DNA from: JADLHS01 sp964553795
Lineage (GTDB): Bacteria; Verrucomicrobiota; Verrucomicrobiia; Limisphaerales; JADLHS01
Assembly: GCA_964553795.1 (NCBI GenBank)
Contig: CAZKMR010000040.1
Span: 1-38,456 of the forward strand
DNA: 38,456 nucleotides
Direction: 5' to 3'
How positions within the stretch are numbered: the first letter of the stretch is position 1; each line of letters opens with the position of its first letter. The position numbers were made by a program, and so were the translations under genes. Below the pieces are notes generated by a model. The model saw nothing but the letters and a program-made list of their open reading frames with translations, was not told the DNA's origin and made no database searches. This document shows positions 26,814 to 35,387 of the stretch, one piece after another.

Positions 26814-27914
26814 ATGAAAACCAACCTCGCCTTGGTTTGGATCGTGGGCGTCATGGCCTCCGCTGCGGGGGCCGCGCCAAATAGCAGCGACCCCATGTTG
26901 GGACTCAAGGACGCGTATGCGGGCAAATTCCTGATTGGGTGTGCAGGCGAAGTGCCGGGGCGACTTTCCCCGGCCGAATTGGCCAACATCAAGTTCCATT
27001 ACAACATCATCACGCCGGAGAACTCGATGAAACCGCAGCCGACGCAGCCGACGGAGGGTGCGTATAACTTTGCGGGACCGGACGCGCTGGTGAACTGGGC
27101 CGGTGAAAACAACCTCAAAGTCTGGGGGCACACATTGGTGTGGCACGCGCAAACGGGCCGGTGGTTTTTTCAGGGAACGAATGGCGAGCCCGCCACGCGC
27201 GAACTCGCGATGGAACGCTTGCGCAAACACATCATGACTGTGGCCGGCCATTACAAGGGCAAGGTCATCGGCTGGGATGTGGTGAATGAAGCCATCGCCG
27301 ACGGCGGGTCGGGTGAAACCGAGAACCTGCGCAAGTCCAGTTGGTACACGACCATTGGTCCGGACGTGTTGACGATGGCGTTCCAGTGGGCGCACGAGGC
27401 CGATCCCGCGGCGCAGCTCTATTACAACGATTACAACATCGAGCAAGGCGCGGTGGCGAACCGGGGCAAACACGCCAGTTCGCTGAAACTCCTCAAGCGA
27501 CTCCTGGCGGAGGGGGCGCCCATTCACGGCGTTGGCATTCAAGGCCACTGGCATCTGGACACCAATCTCGCGGATGTTGAGAAAGCCATCGAGAACTACG
27601 CCGCTTTAGGGCTGCGTGTTGCCATCACGGAACTGGACGTGACCGCCATCGGCCGAAACACCGGGGCGTTCCAAACCGATGCCGGCAGCGGCGCGGTAAC
27701 GGCGGAGGCATACCAAAAGCAGGCCGAGGTTTACCGGAAGTTGTTCGAAATTTTCCTGCGGCATGAGAAGTCCATTGATCGCGTGACCTTCTGGGGCATT
27801 AGCGACCGGCGCTCGTGGCGGTCCCGGCAGAAGCCGCTGTTGTTCGACAACGAGCTGAACCCCAAACCGGCGCTGCAAGCGATATTCGACGCGGCCCAGC
27901 CCGCAAAACCGTAA
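26814..27914 (+). CDS. Secreted GH10 endo-1,4-beta-xylanase
   Basis: A 366-residue single-domain GH10 xylanase with a signal peptide (1-20, MKTNLALVWIVGVMASAAGA). Family signatures are complete: ENSMKP and HTLVWHAQ line the subsites, acid/base Glu159 is in GWDVVNEAI, and nucleophile Glu273 is in AITELDVTA. GIQGHWHL and TFWGISDRRSW are also conserved. It cuts the beta-1,4-xylan backbone, tolerating substituents. ATG 26784 overlaps the previous stop as ATGA and is in frame, but ATG 26814 gives a proper signal peptide, so I prefer it. No carbohydrate-binding module is attached, unlike the GH30 and GH98 enzymes. Confidence 0.96.
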   Translation: MKTNLALVWIVGVMASAAGAAPNSSDPMLGLKDAYAGKFLIGCAGEVPGRLSPAELANIKFHYNIITPENSMKPQPTQPTEGAYNFAGPDALVNWAGENNLKVWGHTLVWHAQTGRWFFQGTNGEPATRELAMERLRKHIMTVAGHYKGKVIGWDVVNEAIADGGSGETENLRKSSWYTTIGPDVLTMAFQWAHEADPAAQLYYNDYNIEQGAVANRGKHASSLKLLKRLLAEGAPIHGVGIQGHWHLDTNLADVEKAIENYAALGLRVAITELDVTAIGRNTGAFQTDAGSGAVTAEAYQKQAEVYRKLFEIFLRHEKSIDRVTFWGISDRRSWRSRQKPLLFDNELNPKPALQAIFDAAQPAKP

Positions 27915-27947
27915 ACCGCAGGTGCGAAGAATCCTTTGAATTCCTTT

Positions 27948-29189
27948 ATGAAGAAATCCGCTCTCTATCGCTGTGCTGTCGCCGCGTTGCTGGTGTGCAG
28001 TCCCCTGGCGCTACCCGCCGCCGCTCAGGACACTCCGACCGCGCCGGCGAGTGGCACCACCCCAGCCGGCGTTTCCAATGCCGCACCTGCCGAAGCCGGT
28101 CGCCCGCGGCGTGCCGCCCCCGATCTCGGCCCGCTGCCGGAAATCCACGCGCCCGTGCCGAACACGTTGCCCGGTCTGCTGGGCAAACCGCTCCAGTGGA
28201 AGTCCACCGGCGTGCTCGTCGCCCCGCAGAACGATCCCACGCATTTTCTTTACTCGGTCAAGGACCCGACGATTTTTCGCTATAAAGACAAATGGCATGT
28301 TTACGCCACAGCGTTCATGGTCAGCGGGCCCGCGGCGGCGGAACTTTTGAGCGCGGGCACGAACCAGCCGGTGCAAGGCCAGCCGCGCGGCGGTCGCGGC
28401 GGATGGAGCATGGTTTACTTGAGCTTTGCGGATTGGAAGGACGCGCCGAACGCCAAGCTGTTTTACATGGATACCGTGCCAGGGTTCGGCGGTTACAAGT
28501 GCGCGCCGGAAGTGTTTTACTTCGCGCCGCAGAAAAAATGGTATTTCATCTTCCAGACGCAGCCGCCGGCGTATTGCACCAGCGAAACACCCGATGACCC
28601 GAAGTCGTGGAGCGCGCCGCAGCCGTTCTTTACGCAGGGCACGCCTCTGCCGCGGTTGCCGATTGACTATCACTGCATTGGCGACGGCGAACACATGTAT
28701 CTGTTCTTCACCGGCGATGACGGGAATTTCTATCGCAGTCGGACCACTTACGCCGAGTTCCCCAAAGGCTTCAGCAATCCAGTGATTGCCATGCGCGGCA
28801 CGCGCGCCACGGTTTTTGAGGGCAGCTACACTTATAAGATCAAGGGCACGGAAAAATACCTGACCTGCGTGGAGGCCCTGTCTCCGACGCGCTTCTTCCG
28901 CGCCTACGTCGCGGACAAGTTGGATGGTGAGTGGTATCCGGTGGTGGGGCTCGACACGTTCGAGCAGCCGTTTGCCGGTAGCAAGAACATGACCTTCGAA
29001 GCGGGCGTCGCACCGTGGACGGGCCAGGTCAGCCACGGCGAGATGGTTCGGGACAGCAACGACGAGCGCATGATTCTCGATCCCAACAACCTCATGTTTC
29101 TGTATCAGGGCATCTCCGACGCCGACAATCGCGGTGACTACGGCCGGCTGGCGTATCGGCTCGGCTTGTTGCGCGCCGTGAAGGATTGA
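27948..29189 (+). CDS. Secreted GH62 alpha-L-arabinofuranosidase
   Basis: The product has 413 residues with a signal peptide to about 27, followed by a Pro/Ala-rich linker (28-70). The GH62 five-bladed domain runs from about 78. LQWKSTGVLVAPQNDPTHF and SVKDPTIFRYKDKWHVYAT are hallmark motifs, with base Asp106. The IDYHCIGDGEHMYLFFTGDDG segment contains the probable pKa-modulating Asp, and VFEGSYTYKIKG carries the likely general-acid Glu. GH62 enzymes remove single arabinofuranosyl groups from arabinoxylan. Most known members are fungal or actinobacterial, so a verrucomicrobial copy is notable. ATG 27948 was preferred to TTG 27936 for its signal peptide. Confidence 0.9.
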   Translation: MKKSALYRCAVAALLVCSPLALPAAAQDTPTAPASGTTPAGVSNAAPAEAGRPRRAAPDLGPLPEIHAPVPNTLPGLLGKPLQWKSTGVLVAPQNDPTHFLYSVKDPTIFRYKDKWHVYATAFMVSGPAAAELLSAGTNQPVQGQPRGGRGGWSMVYLSFADWKDAPNAKLFYMDTVPGFGGYKCAPEVFYFAPQKKWYFIFQTQPPAYCTSETPDDPKSWSAPQPFFTQGTPLPRLPIDYHCIGDGEHMYLFFTGDDGNFYRSRTTYAEFPKGFSNPVIAMRGTRATVFEGSYTYKIKGTEKYLTCVEALSPTRFFRAYVADKLDGEWYPVVGLDTFEQPFAGSKNMTFEAGVAPWTGQVSHGEMVRDSNDERMILDPNNLMFLYQGISDADNRGDYGRLAYRLGLLRAVKD

Positions 29190-29210
29190 CGCGAGTAAAC
29201 ATCATTACCT

Positions 29211-30395
29211 ATGAAGCCCCGTTATTATGTCGCTGGATTGTGCCTGCTGCTCCCGTTGTTCGCACTCGCGCAGCAGGCCAACGTCAATCTCGACTACAAT
29301 CCGCAGAAGAACACGGAGAACCTCACTCCGTTCAGCGCGCCGCTCAATTCGCCGGACGTGCGGGATGATCGGACGGTGGTGTTCCGCCTGCGCGCGCCTT
29401 CCGCGAACGCGGTGCGCCTGGTCAGTGGTGCGATTCAGACCGCGCTCGGCACGAATGGCCAGTCGCTCAACTTTACCAAAGGGGACAATGGCATTTGGTC
29501 GCTAACCATCGGCCCGCTGCGCGCGGACATGTATGCCTACCACTTGAATGTGGACGGTGTGCAAATGGCCGACCCGAACAACACCTATGCGGCGTTCACC
29601 GCCATGCCGCCCTACAGCGAACTCATCGTGCATGGCGACGGCCCGGCCTATTACGACGCCCGCAACGTCCCGCACGGCGCGGTGACGCGTCACGTGTATC
29701 ACTCCGAAGTGACCAAGGGTGAGCGCGAGCTTTACGTTTACACGCCGCCCGGTTACGACCGCACCAAGACCTACCCTGTGCTGTATCTCGTCGGCGGCAG
29801 CGGCGAACTGCCTTCCAACTGGATTTACGACGGCCGCGCCAATTTCATCATGGACAACCTCCTCGCCGAGAAGAAAGCCGTGCCGATGGTGATCGTCATT
29901 CCCAACAACCAGGTCGTGCATCGCAACCATCCGAAGCATGCGGAACTGACCTTCAAGATCTTTGAGGACGAAATGCGGCGCTCTGTGATTCCGCTGGTGG
30001 AAAAGGAATACTCGGTGCGCAAGGATCCGAAGGGACGCGCGCTTTCGGGATTATCCATGGGTGGCCGGCACACGATGTTCGTCGGATTCAACTCGCTCGA
30101 TTTGTTCGCGTCGTTCGGCGTGCTCAGTGCCGGCGATGTGGATGCCGAGAAGAGCCTGGCAAAATTTCTCAACGATCCCGACGTGGGCACGAAAGTGGAT
30201 TACCTTTTCGTTGGGCAAGGCCCGGCCGAGGCGAGTGGACGCATGGGCGAACGTTGCGTCGCGCTGCACAATGCGCTGACGAATCACAACATCAAGCATG
30301 AGTATTACGTCGGCGGCGACAGCGCGCATGACTGGTCCACCTGGCGGCATCTGCTCTATTACCGTTTCCTCCCGAATCTCTGGCGACAGAACTGA
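29211..30395 (+). CDS. Secreted CE1 esterase with N-terminal CBM48-like domain
   Basis: A 394-residue exported protein with a signal peptide to about 21. An E-set/CBM48-like domain lies at about 45-130 (RTVVFRLRAPSANAVRLVSG ... YAYHLNVDGVQMADPNN). The CE1 hydrolase follows, with Ser282 in LSGLSMGGRH and His373 in DSAHDWSTWRHLL. It resembles bacterial feruloyl/acetyl xylan esterases of the XynZ/Fae type. It lies 21 bp after GH62 and 14 bp before a related esterase, and the two may be tandem duplicates that diverged. It likely acts on arabinoxylan ester groups. Confidence 0.92.
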   Translation: MKPRYYVAGLCLLLPLFALAQQANVNLDYNPQKNTENLTPFSAPLNSPDVRDDRTVVFRLRAPSANAVRLVSGAIQTALGTNGQSLNFTKGDNGIWSLTIGPLRADMYAYHLNVDGVQMADPNNTYAAFTAMPPYSELIVHGDGPAYYDARNVPHGAVTRHVYHSEVTKGERELYVYTPPGYDRTKTYPVLYLVGGSGELPSNWIYDGRANFIMDNLLAEKKAVPMVIVIPNNQVVHRNHPKHAELTFKIFEDEMRRSVIPLVEKEYSVRKDPKGRALSGLSMGGRHTMFVGFNSLDLFASFGVLSAGDVDAEKSLAKFLNDPDVGTKVDYLFVGQGPAEASGRMGERCVALHNALTNHNIKHEYYVGGDSAHDWSTWRHLLYYRFLPNLWRQN

Positions 30396-30409
30396 AACCT
30401 CGACTAAGC

Positions 30410-31525
30410 ATGAAATCCAACTTCCTCCTCGCTGCCCTCGCGGCTGGTCTCGCGTTGCCCATCAGCGCCAGCGCACAGCCTCGACGCGGACCGCAGCTCG
30501 AATCGCCCATCGTCCATCCGGATCGCACGGTGACGTTCAATTTCCGCGCGCCGAACGCGAAGAAAGTTGAAGTCAGCACGCAGTTCACGCGCGGCAATCA
30601 GGAACTCAAGCTGGGCAGCAACGGCGTTTGGAGCGTCACGCTCGGTCCAGCCGAGCCCAACCTGTATCCCTACAACTTCATCGTGGACGGCGTATCGGTG
30701 GCCGATCCGAACAACCTGCATTTGTTCCCGAATGAACGCTTCAAGAGCAGCCTGGTGGATATTCCGGGTGAGTCGCCGGCGATTTACGCGGCGCAGAATG
30801 TGCCGCACGGCGAGGTGCGTTATTGTTTCTATCAATCGCCGAAGTTCGGGGTGCGTCCGTTGCTCGTTTACACGCCGCCGGGTTATCAGAACAGCACGGA
30901 GAAATATCCGGTGTTTTATCTCGTGAGCGGAACGACGGACACCGAGGAAACGTGGTTCAAGGTGGGGCGCGTCAACTTCATCCTCGACAACCTCATCGCG
31001 CAGAAGAAAGCCGTGCCGATGGTGGTGGTGATGCCGTACGGCAACATGATGATGGGCACGCCCGATCCGACGACGGTGCAGGCGGCGGACATGTATAAGG
31101 TGTTCAACGATGAACTGGTGGAAACCATTCTGCCGTTTGTGGAGGCGAATTATCGCGTCATTTCCGACCGGACCCAACGCGCCATCGCGGGATTCTCGCG
31201 CGGCGGCGGACAGTCGTTGTTTGCCGGATTTTCAAACCTCGACAAGTTTGCGTGGATCGGGTCGTACAGCGCGTATCTGACACCGGAAGTGTTCAACAAG
31301 CATTTCAGTTCGCTCGCTGAGAAGCCGGAGACGGCGAATCAACAGCTCAAGCTGCTCTGGTTGGGCGTGGGCCGGGAAGATTTTCTGTATCGGCAGGCGG
31401 TGACGTTCGACGAGTTTCTCAAAGAAAAGAAGATCGAACATAAAAGTCTCGTCACCGATGGCGGCCACACGTGGATGAATGCCCGGCATTATCTCACGGA
31501 GACGTTGCAGTTGTATTTCAAATAA
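30410..31525 (+). CDS. Secreted CE1-like esterase with variant nucleophile elbow GFSRGG
   Basis: A 371-residue exported protein with a signal peptide to about 23 (LLAALAAGLALPISASA). The E-set/CBM48-like domain spans about 33-115 and the CE1-type hydrolase follows. The elbow is IAGFSRGGGQ with Ser263, whereas the three other CE1 enzymes here have GLSMGG. His353 in TDGGHTWMNARHYL completes the triad, and Asp near GVGREDFLY is the likely third member. It is the close neighbour and probable paralogue of the preceding esterase. The Arg in the elbow may alter specificity, but that is untested. Confidence 0.9.
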   Translation: MKSNFLLAALAAGLALPISASAQPRRGPQLESPIVHPDRTVTFNFRAPNAKKVEVSTQFTRGNQELKLGSNGVWSVTLGPAEPNLYPYNFIVDGVSVADPNNLHLFPNERFKSSLVDIPGESPAIYAAQNVPHGEVRYCFYQSPKFGVRPLLVYTPPGYQNSTEKYPVFYLVSGTTDTEETWFKVGRVNFILDNLIAQKKAVPMVVVMPYGNMMMGTPDPTTVQAADMYKVFNDELVETILPFVEANYRVISDRTQRAIAGFSRGGGQSLFAGFSNLDKFAWIGSYSAYLTPEVFNKHFSSLAEKPETANQQLKLLWLGVGREDFLYRQAVTFDEFLKEKKIEHKSLVTDGGHTWMNARHYLTETLQLYFK

Positions 31526-31528
31526 GCC

Positions 31529-33082
31529 ATGACCATGAACAAAGCTTTTCTTGTCTTGATGCTAACCGCTGGTGTGGCGGGTTTGGGCATCGCGCAACAA
31601 CCCGCCCCGGTCAAGGTCGAAACCGGACTCGTCCAGGGCACCACCGCCGAGGGACTGACAATTTATCGGGGCATCCCGTTTGCCGCGCCGCCGGTCGGGG
31701 ATTTGCGTTGGCGGGCGCCGCAGCCGGCGGCCAAATGGGAGGGCGTGAAGCAAACCGTGCGGTTCGCCCCCAAGCCGATCCAAGGCGCAGGCAACGCGCC
31801 CGACACCAGCGAGGACTGTTTGTATCTGAACATCTGGACGCCCGCGAAAGCTGCGACCGACCGCATTCCGGTGCTGGTATGGATTTATGGCGGCGGGTTC
31901 GGTGGTGGTTCGACTTCCGACCCGGTCCACAATGGCGAGCACCTGGCCCGCAAAGGCGTCGTGCTGGTCAGCATTGCCTACCGTGTCGGCCCGCTGGGCT
32001 TCCTGGCGCACCCGGACTTGAGCGCGGAAACCACCAACCGCGTTTCCGGCAACTACGGTTTGCTGGACATGATCGCGGGACTCCAGTGGATTCAGAACAA
32101 CATCGCGGCGTTCGGCGGCGACCCGGAGCGCGTGACCATTTTTGGCGAATCGGCCGGGGGCATTGCGGTGAGCATGCTGTGCGCGTCGCCATTGGCGAAG
32201 GATTTGTTTCGCGGTGCGATTTCGCAAAGCGGCGGCTCGTTCGGCCCGACTCGTCCAACGACTTATCCGGGCGAAAACATGAAAACGCTCGCCCAGGCCG
32301 AGCAGGAAGGCGTGGCGTTCGCCCAGTCCGCCGGAGTGACGTCCCTGGCCGAGCTTCGCAACCTCGCCCCCGGCAATCTGCCGCGCGGGCGCGGCTGGCC
32401 CATTGTGGATGGTTGGGTGATCCCCGACGACCAACACAAACTCTACGAAGCCGGGAAATATAACGACGTGGACATCCTGGTTGGCTACAACTCGGACGAA
32501 GGACTGAGTTTTTCGCGGGAACGTTCCCCCGCCGATTTCATCGCGAATGTCGAGCGGCGTTACGGCCCTTTTGCAGAGAAGCTGCTCAAGGCGTATCCGG
32601 TTGGTGAAGATCGGGTGCCGAAGACCGCCCGCGACCTGATGCGCGACGCGGCGTTTGGCTGGCAGACGTGGGCCTGGGCGCGCCTGCAAGCCAAGACCGG
32701 CAAGTCCAAAGTCTTTTTCTACTACTTCGACCAGCATCCCAAACGCGATCCGAACTCGCCGGAAGCCGACCACGGCATGCCCCACGGCGTGGACGTGCCT
32801 TACGTCTTCCAGACGCTCAACCGCAATGACAAGCGGCTCACCGAGGGCGACTGGGCGATCTCCGAGACCGTCTCCACCTATTGGGCCAACTTCGCGAAGC
32901 GCGGCAATCCCAATGGCCCGGGCGTGCCCGCCTGGCCGGAGTTCACGAATGCCGATCCGAAGGCCAATTGGTTTCGCGACACCGCGTTCGTCGGCCCCGT
33001 GCCCAGCGAGGACGCACTGAAAGTTCTCGACGAATACTTTGCCTGGCGGCGTACGCCGGAAGGAGCGGCGTGGGCCAAGTGA
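31529..33082 (+). CDS. Secreted type-B carboxylesterase (CE10-like)
   Basis: A 517-residue exported protein with a signal peptide to about 23. It has the cholinesterase/carboxylesterase-B layout: SEDCLYLNIWTP at about 94-105, the oxyanion-hole motif GGGFGGGS at 121-128, nucleophile Ser208 in FGESAGGIA, and a C-terminal His near residue 416 in GMPHGVDVPYVF. It hydrolyses carboxylic esters; in this operon it may deacetylate xylo-oligosaccharides or cleave glucuronate or ferulate esters, but the substrate is not deducible. The start is only 3 bp after the preceding stop. A second ATG lies two codons in. Confidence 0.93.
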   Translation: MTMNKAFLVLMLTAGVAGLGIAQQPAPVKVETGLVQGTTAEGLTIYRGIPFAAPPVGDLRWRAPQPAAKWEGVKQTVRFAPKPIQGAGNAPDTSEDCLYLNIWTPAKAATDRIPVLVWIYGGGFGGGSTSDPVHNGEHLARKGVVLVSIAYRVGPLGFLAHPDLSAETTNRVSGNYGLLDMIAGLQWIQNNIAAFGGDPERVTIFGESAGGIAVSMLCASPLAKDLFRGAISQSGGSFGPTRPTTYPGENMKTLAQAEQEGVAFAQSAGVTSLAELRNLAPGNLPRGRGWPIVDGWVIPDDQHKLYEAGKYNDVDILVGYNSDEGLSFSRERSPADFIANVERRYGPFAEKLLKAYPVGEDRVPKTARDLMRDAAFGWQTWAWARLQAKTGKSKVFFYYFDQHPKRDPNSPEADHGMPHGVDVPYVFQTLNRNDKRLTEGDWAISETVSTYWANFAKRGNPNGPGVPAWPEFTNADPKANWFRDTAFVGPVPSEDALKVLDEYFAWRRTPEGAAWAK

Positions 33083-33100
33083 CCTGAAAGCAAACGAACT

Positions 33101-34039
33101 ATGAGCAACTGGAAAAAATGTCTGATGGGATGGGCCGGGGTGTTCCTGATCGCCGGCTTGAGCGGCTGCGAATCCGCCCGGAAGGATGCGGCGGCGCAGG
33201 TAGTCGCCACCGAAACCGCCAGCCGCACGGTGGAAGATGGCGGCACGGGTCCGTTCCCGGCGCTGATGGTGTCGGACCGCACCCTGGCCACGCACACGGT
33301 GTTCCGCCCAAATAATCTGAGCGCGTTGGGCCGGAGGCAAAAGCTGCCCATCATTGTGTGGGGAAATGGCGCGTGCGCCAACTCGCCGTGGGAGCATGTG
33401 AACTTCCTCTCCGAAGTGGCTTCGCATGGTTATCTGGTGATTGCGATTGGCCCGATGCCGGCCGTGGGCCAACGCGGCGGCCCCGGCGGTCCGACGAAGT
33501 CCGCATTGCTGACGGACGCGATCAATTGGGCGCTGGCGCAGAACAGCGACCCGGCGAGCCAGTATTATCGCAAACTGGATGTCGCGAAGATCGCGGTCGC
33601 CGGCATGTCCTGTGGTGGTTTGCAGGCGTTGGAAATTGCACCCGACCCGCGCGTCACCACGGCGGTGATTTGCAACAGCGGCATCCTGGGAAATCCTGGC
33701 GGGGGCATGGGCGGCATGCCGCGATTAACCAAGGATCACCTGGAAAAACTTCACACGCCCACGCTCTACCTTTTGGGCGGTGAACGAGACATCGCTTATC
33801 ACAATGGGATGGATGATTTTCGTCGCATCAGCCACGTGCCGGTGTTAGTGGGCAATCTGGACGTTGGCCACGGCGGCACTTACGCGCGACCGCACGGCGG
33901 GGATTATGCCAAAGTGGCAACCGCCTGGTTTCAGTGGCAACTCAAGGGCGACAAACAAGCCGCCAGAATGTTCGTGGGCGACCCCTGCGGCGTGGCGCAG
34001 ATGGCCGGCTGGAAAGTGGAGAAGAAAAACATTCCGTGA
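33101..34039 (+). CDS. Lipoprotein alpha/beta-hydrolase, substrate unknown
   Basis: A 312-residue protein with a lipoprotein signal peptide; the lipobox LSGC puts the lipidated residue at Cys23. The fold is that of dienelactone-hydrolase/PET-hydrolase-like alpha/beta-hydrolases. It shows IIVWGNGACANS as oxyanion region, nucleophile Ser170 in VAGMSCGGLQ, Asp in GGERDIAYHN, and His in DVGHGGTY. It is likely an envelope-anchored esterase acting on products of the operon, for example acetylated oligosaccharides. No close functional assignment is possible. It is followed by GH8 after 25 bp. Confidence 0.85.
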   Translation: MSNWKKCLMGWAGVFLIAGLSGCESARKDAAAQVVATETASRTVEDGGTGPFPALMVSDRTLATHTVFRPNNLSALGRRQKLPIIVWGNGACANSPWEHVNFLSEVASHGYLVIAIGPMPAVGQRGGPGGPTKSALLTDAINWALAQNSDPASQYYRKLDVAKIAVAGMSCGGLQALEIAPDPRVTTAVICNSGILGNPGGGMGGMPRLTKDHLEKLHTPTLYLLGGERDIAYHNGMDDFRRISHVPVLVGNLDVGHGGTYARPHGGDYAKVATAWFQWQLKGDKQAARMFVGDPCGVAQMAGWKVEKKNIP

Positions 34040-34064
34040 ACCGGCAAACCGTCCTGAAATATTT

Positions 34065-35345
34065 ATGAAGACGCTCACGATCCTGGTCCATTGCGCCATC
34101 GTCACTGCGGTTGGTTTGGCGCTCGCGCCGAGCGCCCGAGCGACCACCAACGACAATGGCAACGGCGCTTTCGCCACGGGCAAGTATCGGAATTTGTTCG
34201 CCGAACTCGGCAAGTCGCCGCAGGAAATTCGGAAGAAGATCGATGGCGCGTTTCAGCAGTTGTTCCACGGCAACCTGACGAACGAGACGGTTTATTACGC
34301 CGCCGGCAGTAATTCCAACGGACCCCTCGCCTACGTCACAGATATCAAACACAACGACGTGCGTTCGGAAGGATTGTCCTACGGCATGATCATCGCCGTG
34401 CAGTTGGACAAGAAGGCGGAGTTCGACGCCATTTGGAATTGGTCCAAGACGTATCTGTATGTGACCGAGACGAATCATCCGTCGTACGGTTTCTTCGCGT
34501 GGCAGGCGCGGACGAATGGCGTGCGCATGAGTCAGTTTGTGGCGCCGGATGGCGAGGAGTATTACGTGATGGCGCTTTACTTCGCCGCCAATCGGTGGGG
34601 CAACGGAACCGGCATTTACAATTACAAGGCGCAGGCCGATGAACTGCTTTCCCGCATGTTGCATCGTCCGGTCATCGCCGGTCCCGTGCCGTGGCGCGGC
34701 ACGAATCGGATCGTGAAAGGCGGGCCGCTGTTCGACCAGGAGCACAAGATGGTGTTGTTCACGCCGAGCGACGAGCGCTCGCGTTTCAGTGATCCATCGT
34801 ATCACCTGCCGGCGTTTTATGAATTGTGGGCACGTTGGGGACCGGCGGAAGACCGGGCGTTCTGGAAGGAAGCGGCAACCGTCAGCCGGGATTATTTTGT
34901 CAAAGTCACGCATCCGGTCACGGGGTTGAATCCGTGTTACGCGAACTTCGACGGTTCGCAGGTGGCGCGGCCCAGTCATTATGCGACGAACTTTTCCTAT
35001 GATGCGTTCCGCACCGCCGGCAATTGGGCGGTGGACTGGTCGTGGTGGGCGAAGGACCCGCGCCAACGGGAGTTGAGCGATCGATTGCAGGCGTTCTTTG
35101 AATCGCAGGGAACGAACTACGGTTGTGTCTTCACCCTCGATGGAAAAGTGCTGGAAGATCGGCACGCGCAGGGTTTGGTCGCCGTCAATGCGGTGGCCAG
35201 CCTGGCGGCCACGCATCCACGCGCCAAAAAATTCGTCGAAGAACTATGGGAGATGCCCGTGCCGGAAGGACTGGAACGTTACTACGAGGGCTTGCTTTAC
35301 ATGATGTCGCTGTTGCATTGCAGCGGCGAGTTCAAGGTGTTGTGA
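34065..35345 (+). CDS. Secreted GH8 reducing-end xylose-releasing exo-oligoxylanase (Rex-like)
   Basis: A 426-residue protein with a signal peptide to about 27 (GLALAPSARA). The (alpha/alpha)6 GH8 family is recognised from NDVRSEGLSYGMIIAVQLDKK, with catalytic acid Glu102, and from PDGEEYYVMALYFAANRWG. SYDAFRTAGNWAVDW carries Asp313, the likely base. The segment order matches Rex enzymes that remove xylose from the reducing end of xylo-oligosaccharides, rather than cellulases or chitosanases of GH8. Many Rex enzymes are cytoplasmic, so this exported form suggests oligosaccharides are trimmed outside the inner membrane. ATG 34065 is the signal-peptide start; the frame remains open farther upstream inside the previous gene. 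Confidence 0.92.
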   Translation: MKTLTILVHCAIVTAVGLALAPSARATTNDNGNGAFATGKYRNLFAELGKSPQEIRKKIDGAFQQLFHGNLTNETVYYAAGSNSNGPLAYVTDIKHNDVRSEGLSYGMIIAVQLDKKAEFDAIWNWSKTYLYVTETNHPSYGFFAWQARTNGVRMSQFVAPDGEEYYVMALYFAANRWGNGTGIYNYKAQADELLSRMLHRPVIAGPVPWRGTNRIVKGGPLFDQEHKMVLFTPSDERSRFSDPSYHLPAFYELWARWGPAEDRAFWKEAATVSRDYFVKVTHPVTGLNPCYANFDGSQVARPSHYATNFSYDAFRTAGNWAVDWSWWAKDPRQRELSDRLQAFFESQGTNYGCVFTLDGKVLEDRHAQGLVAVNAVASLAATHPRAKKFVEELWEMPVPEGLERYYEGLLYMMSLLHCSGEFKVL

Positions 35346-35387
35346 TTCTTTTCCCACGCGATACCCGCAATCATTTTTAGACGCAGC

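Noticed and set aside
31562..33472. 636-codon open frame on the minus strand opposite the carboxylesterase
   Set aside because: It is antisense to a gene with complete catalytic motifs, and the translation is Arg/His/Ala-rich with no domain. Long antisense frames are expected at this GC content and codon bias.
33942..35216. 424-codon minus-strand frame opposite GH8
   Set aside because: It is antisense to a well-conserved GH8 enzyme, with Arg-rich translation and no signal peptide or motif.
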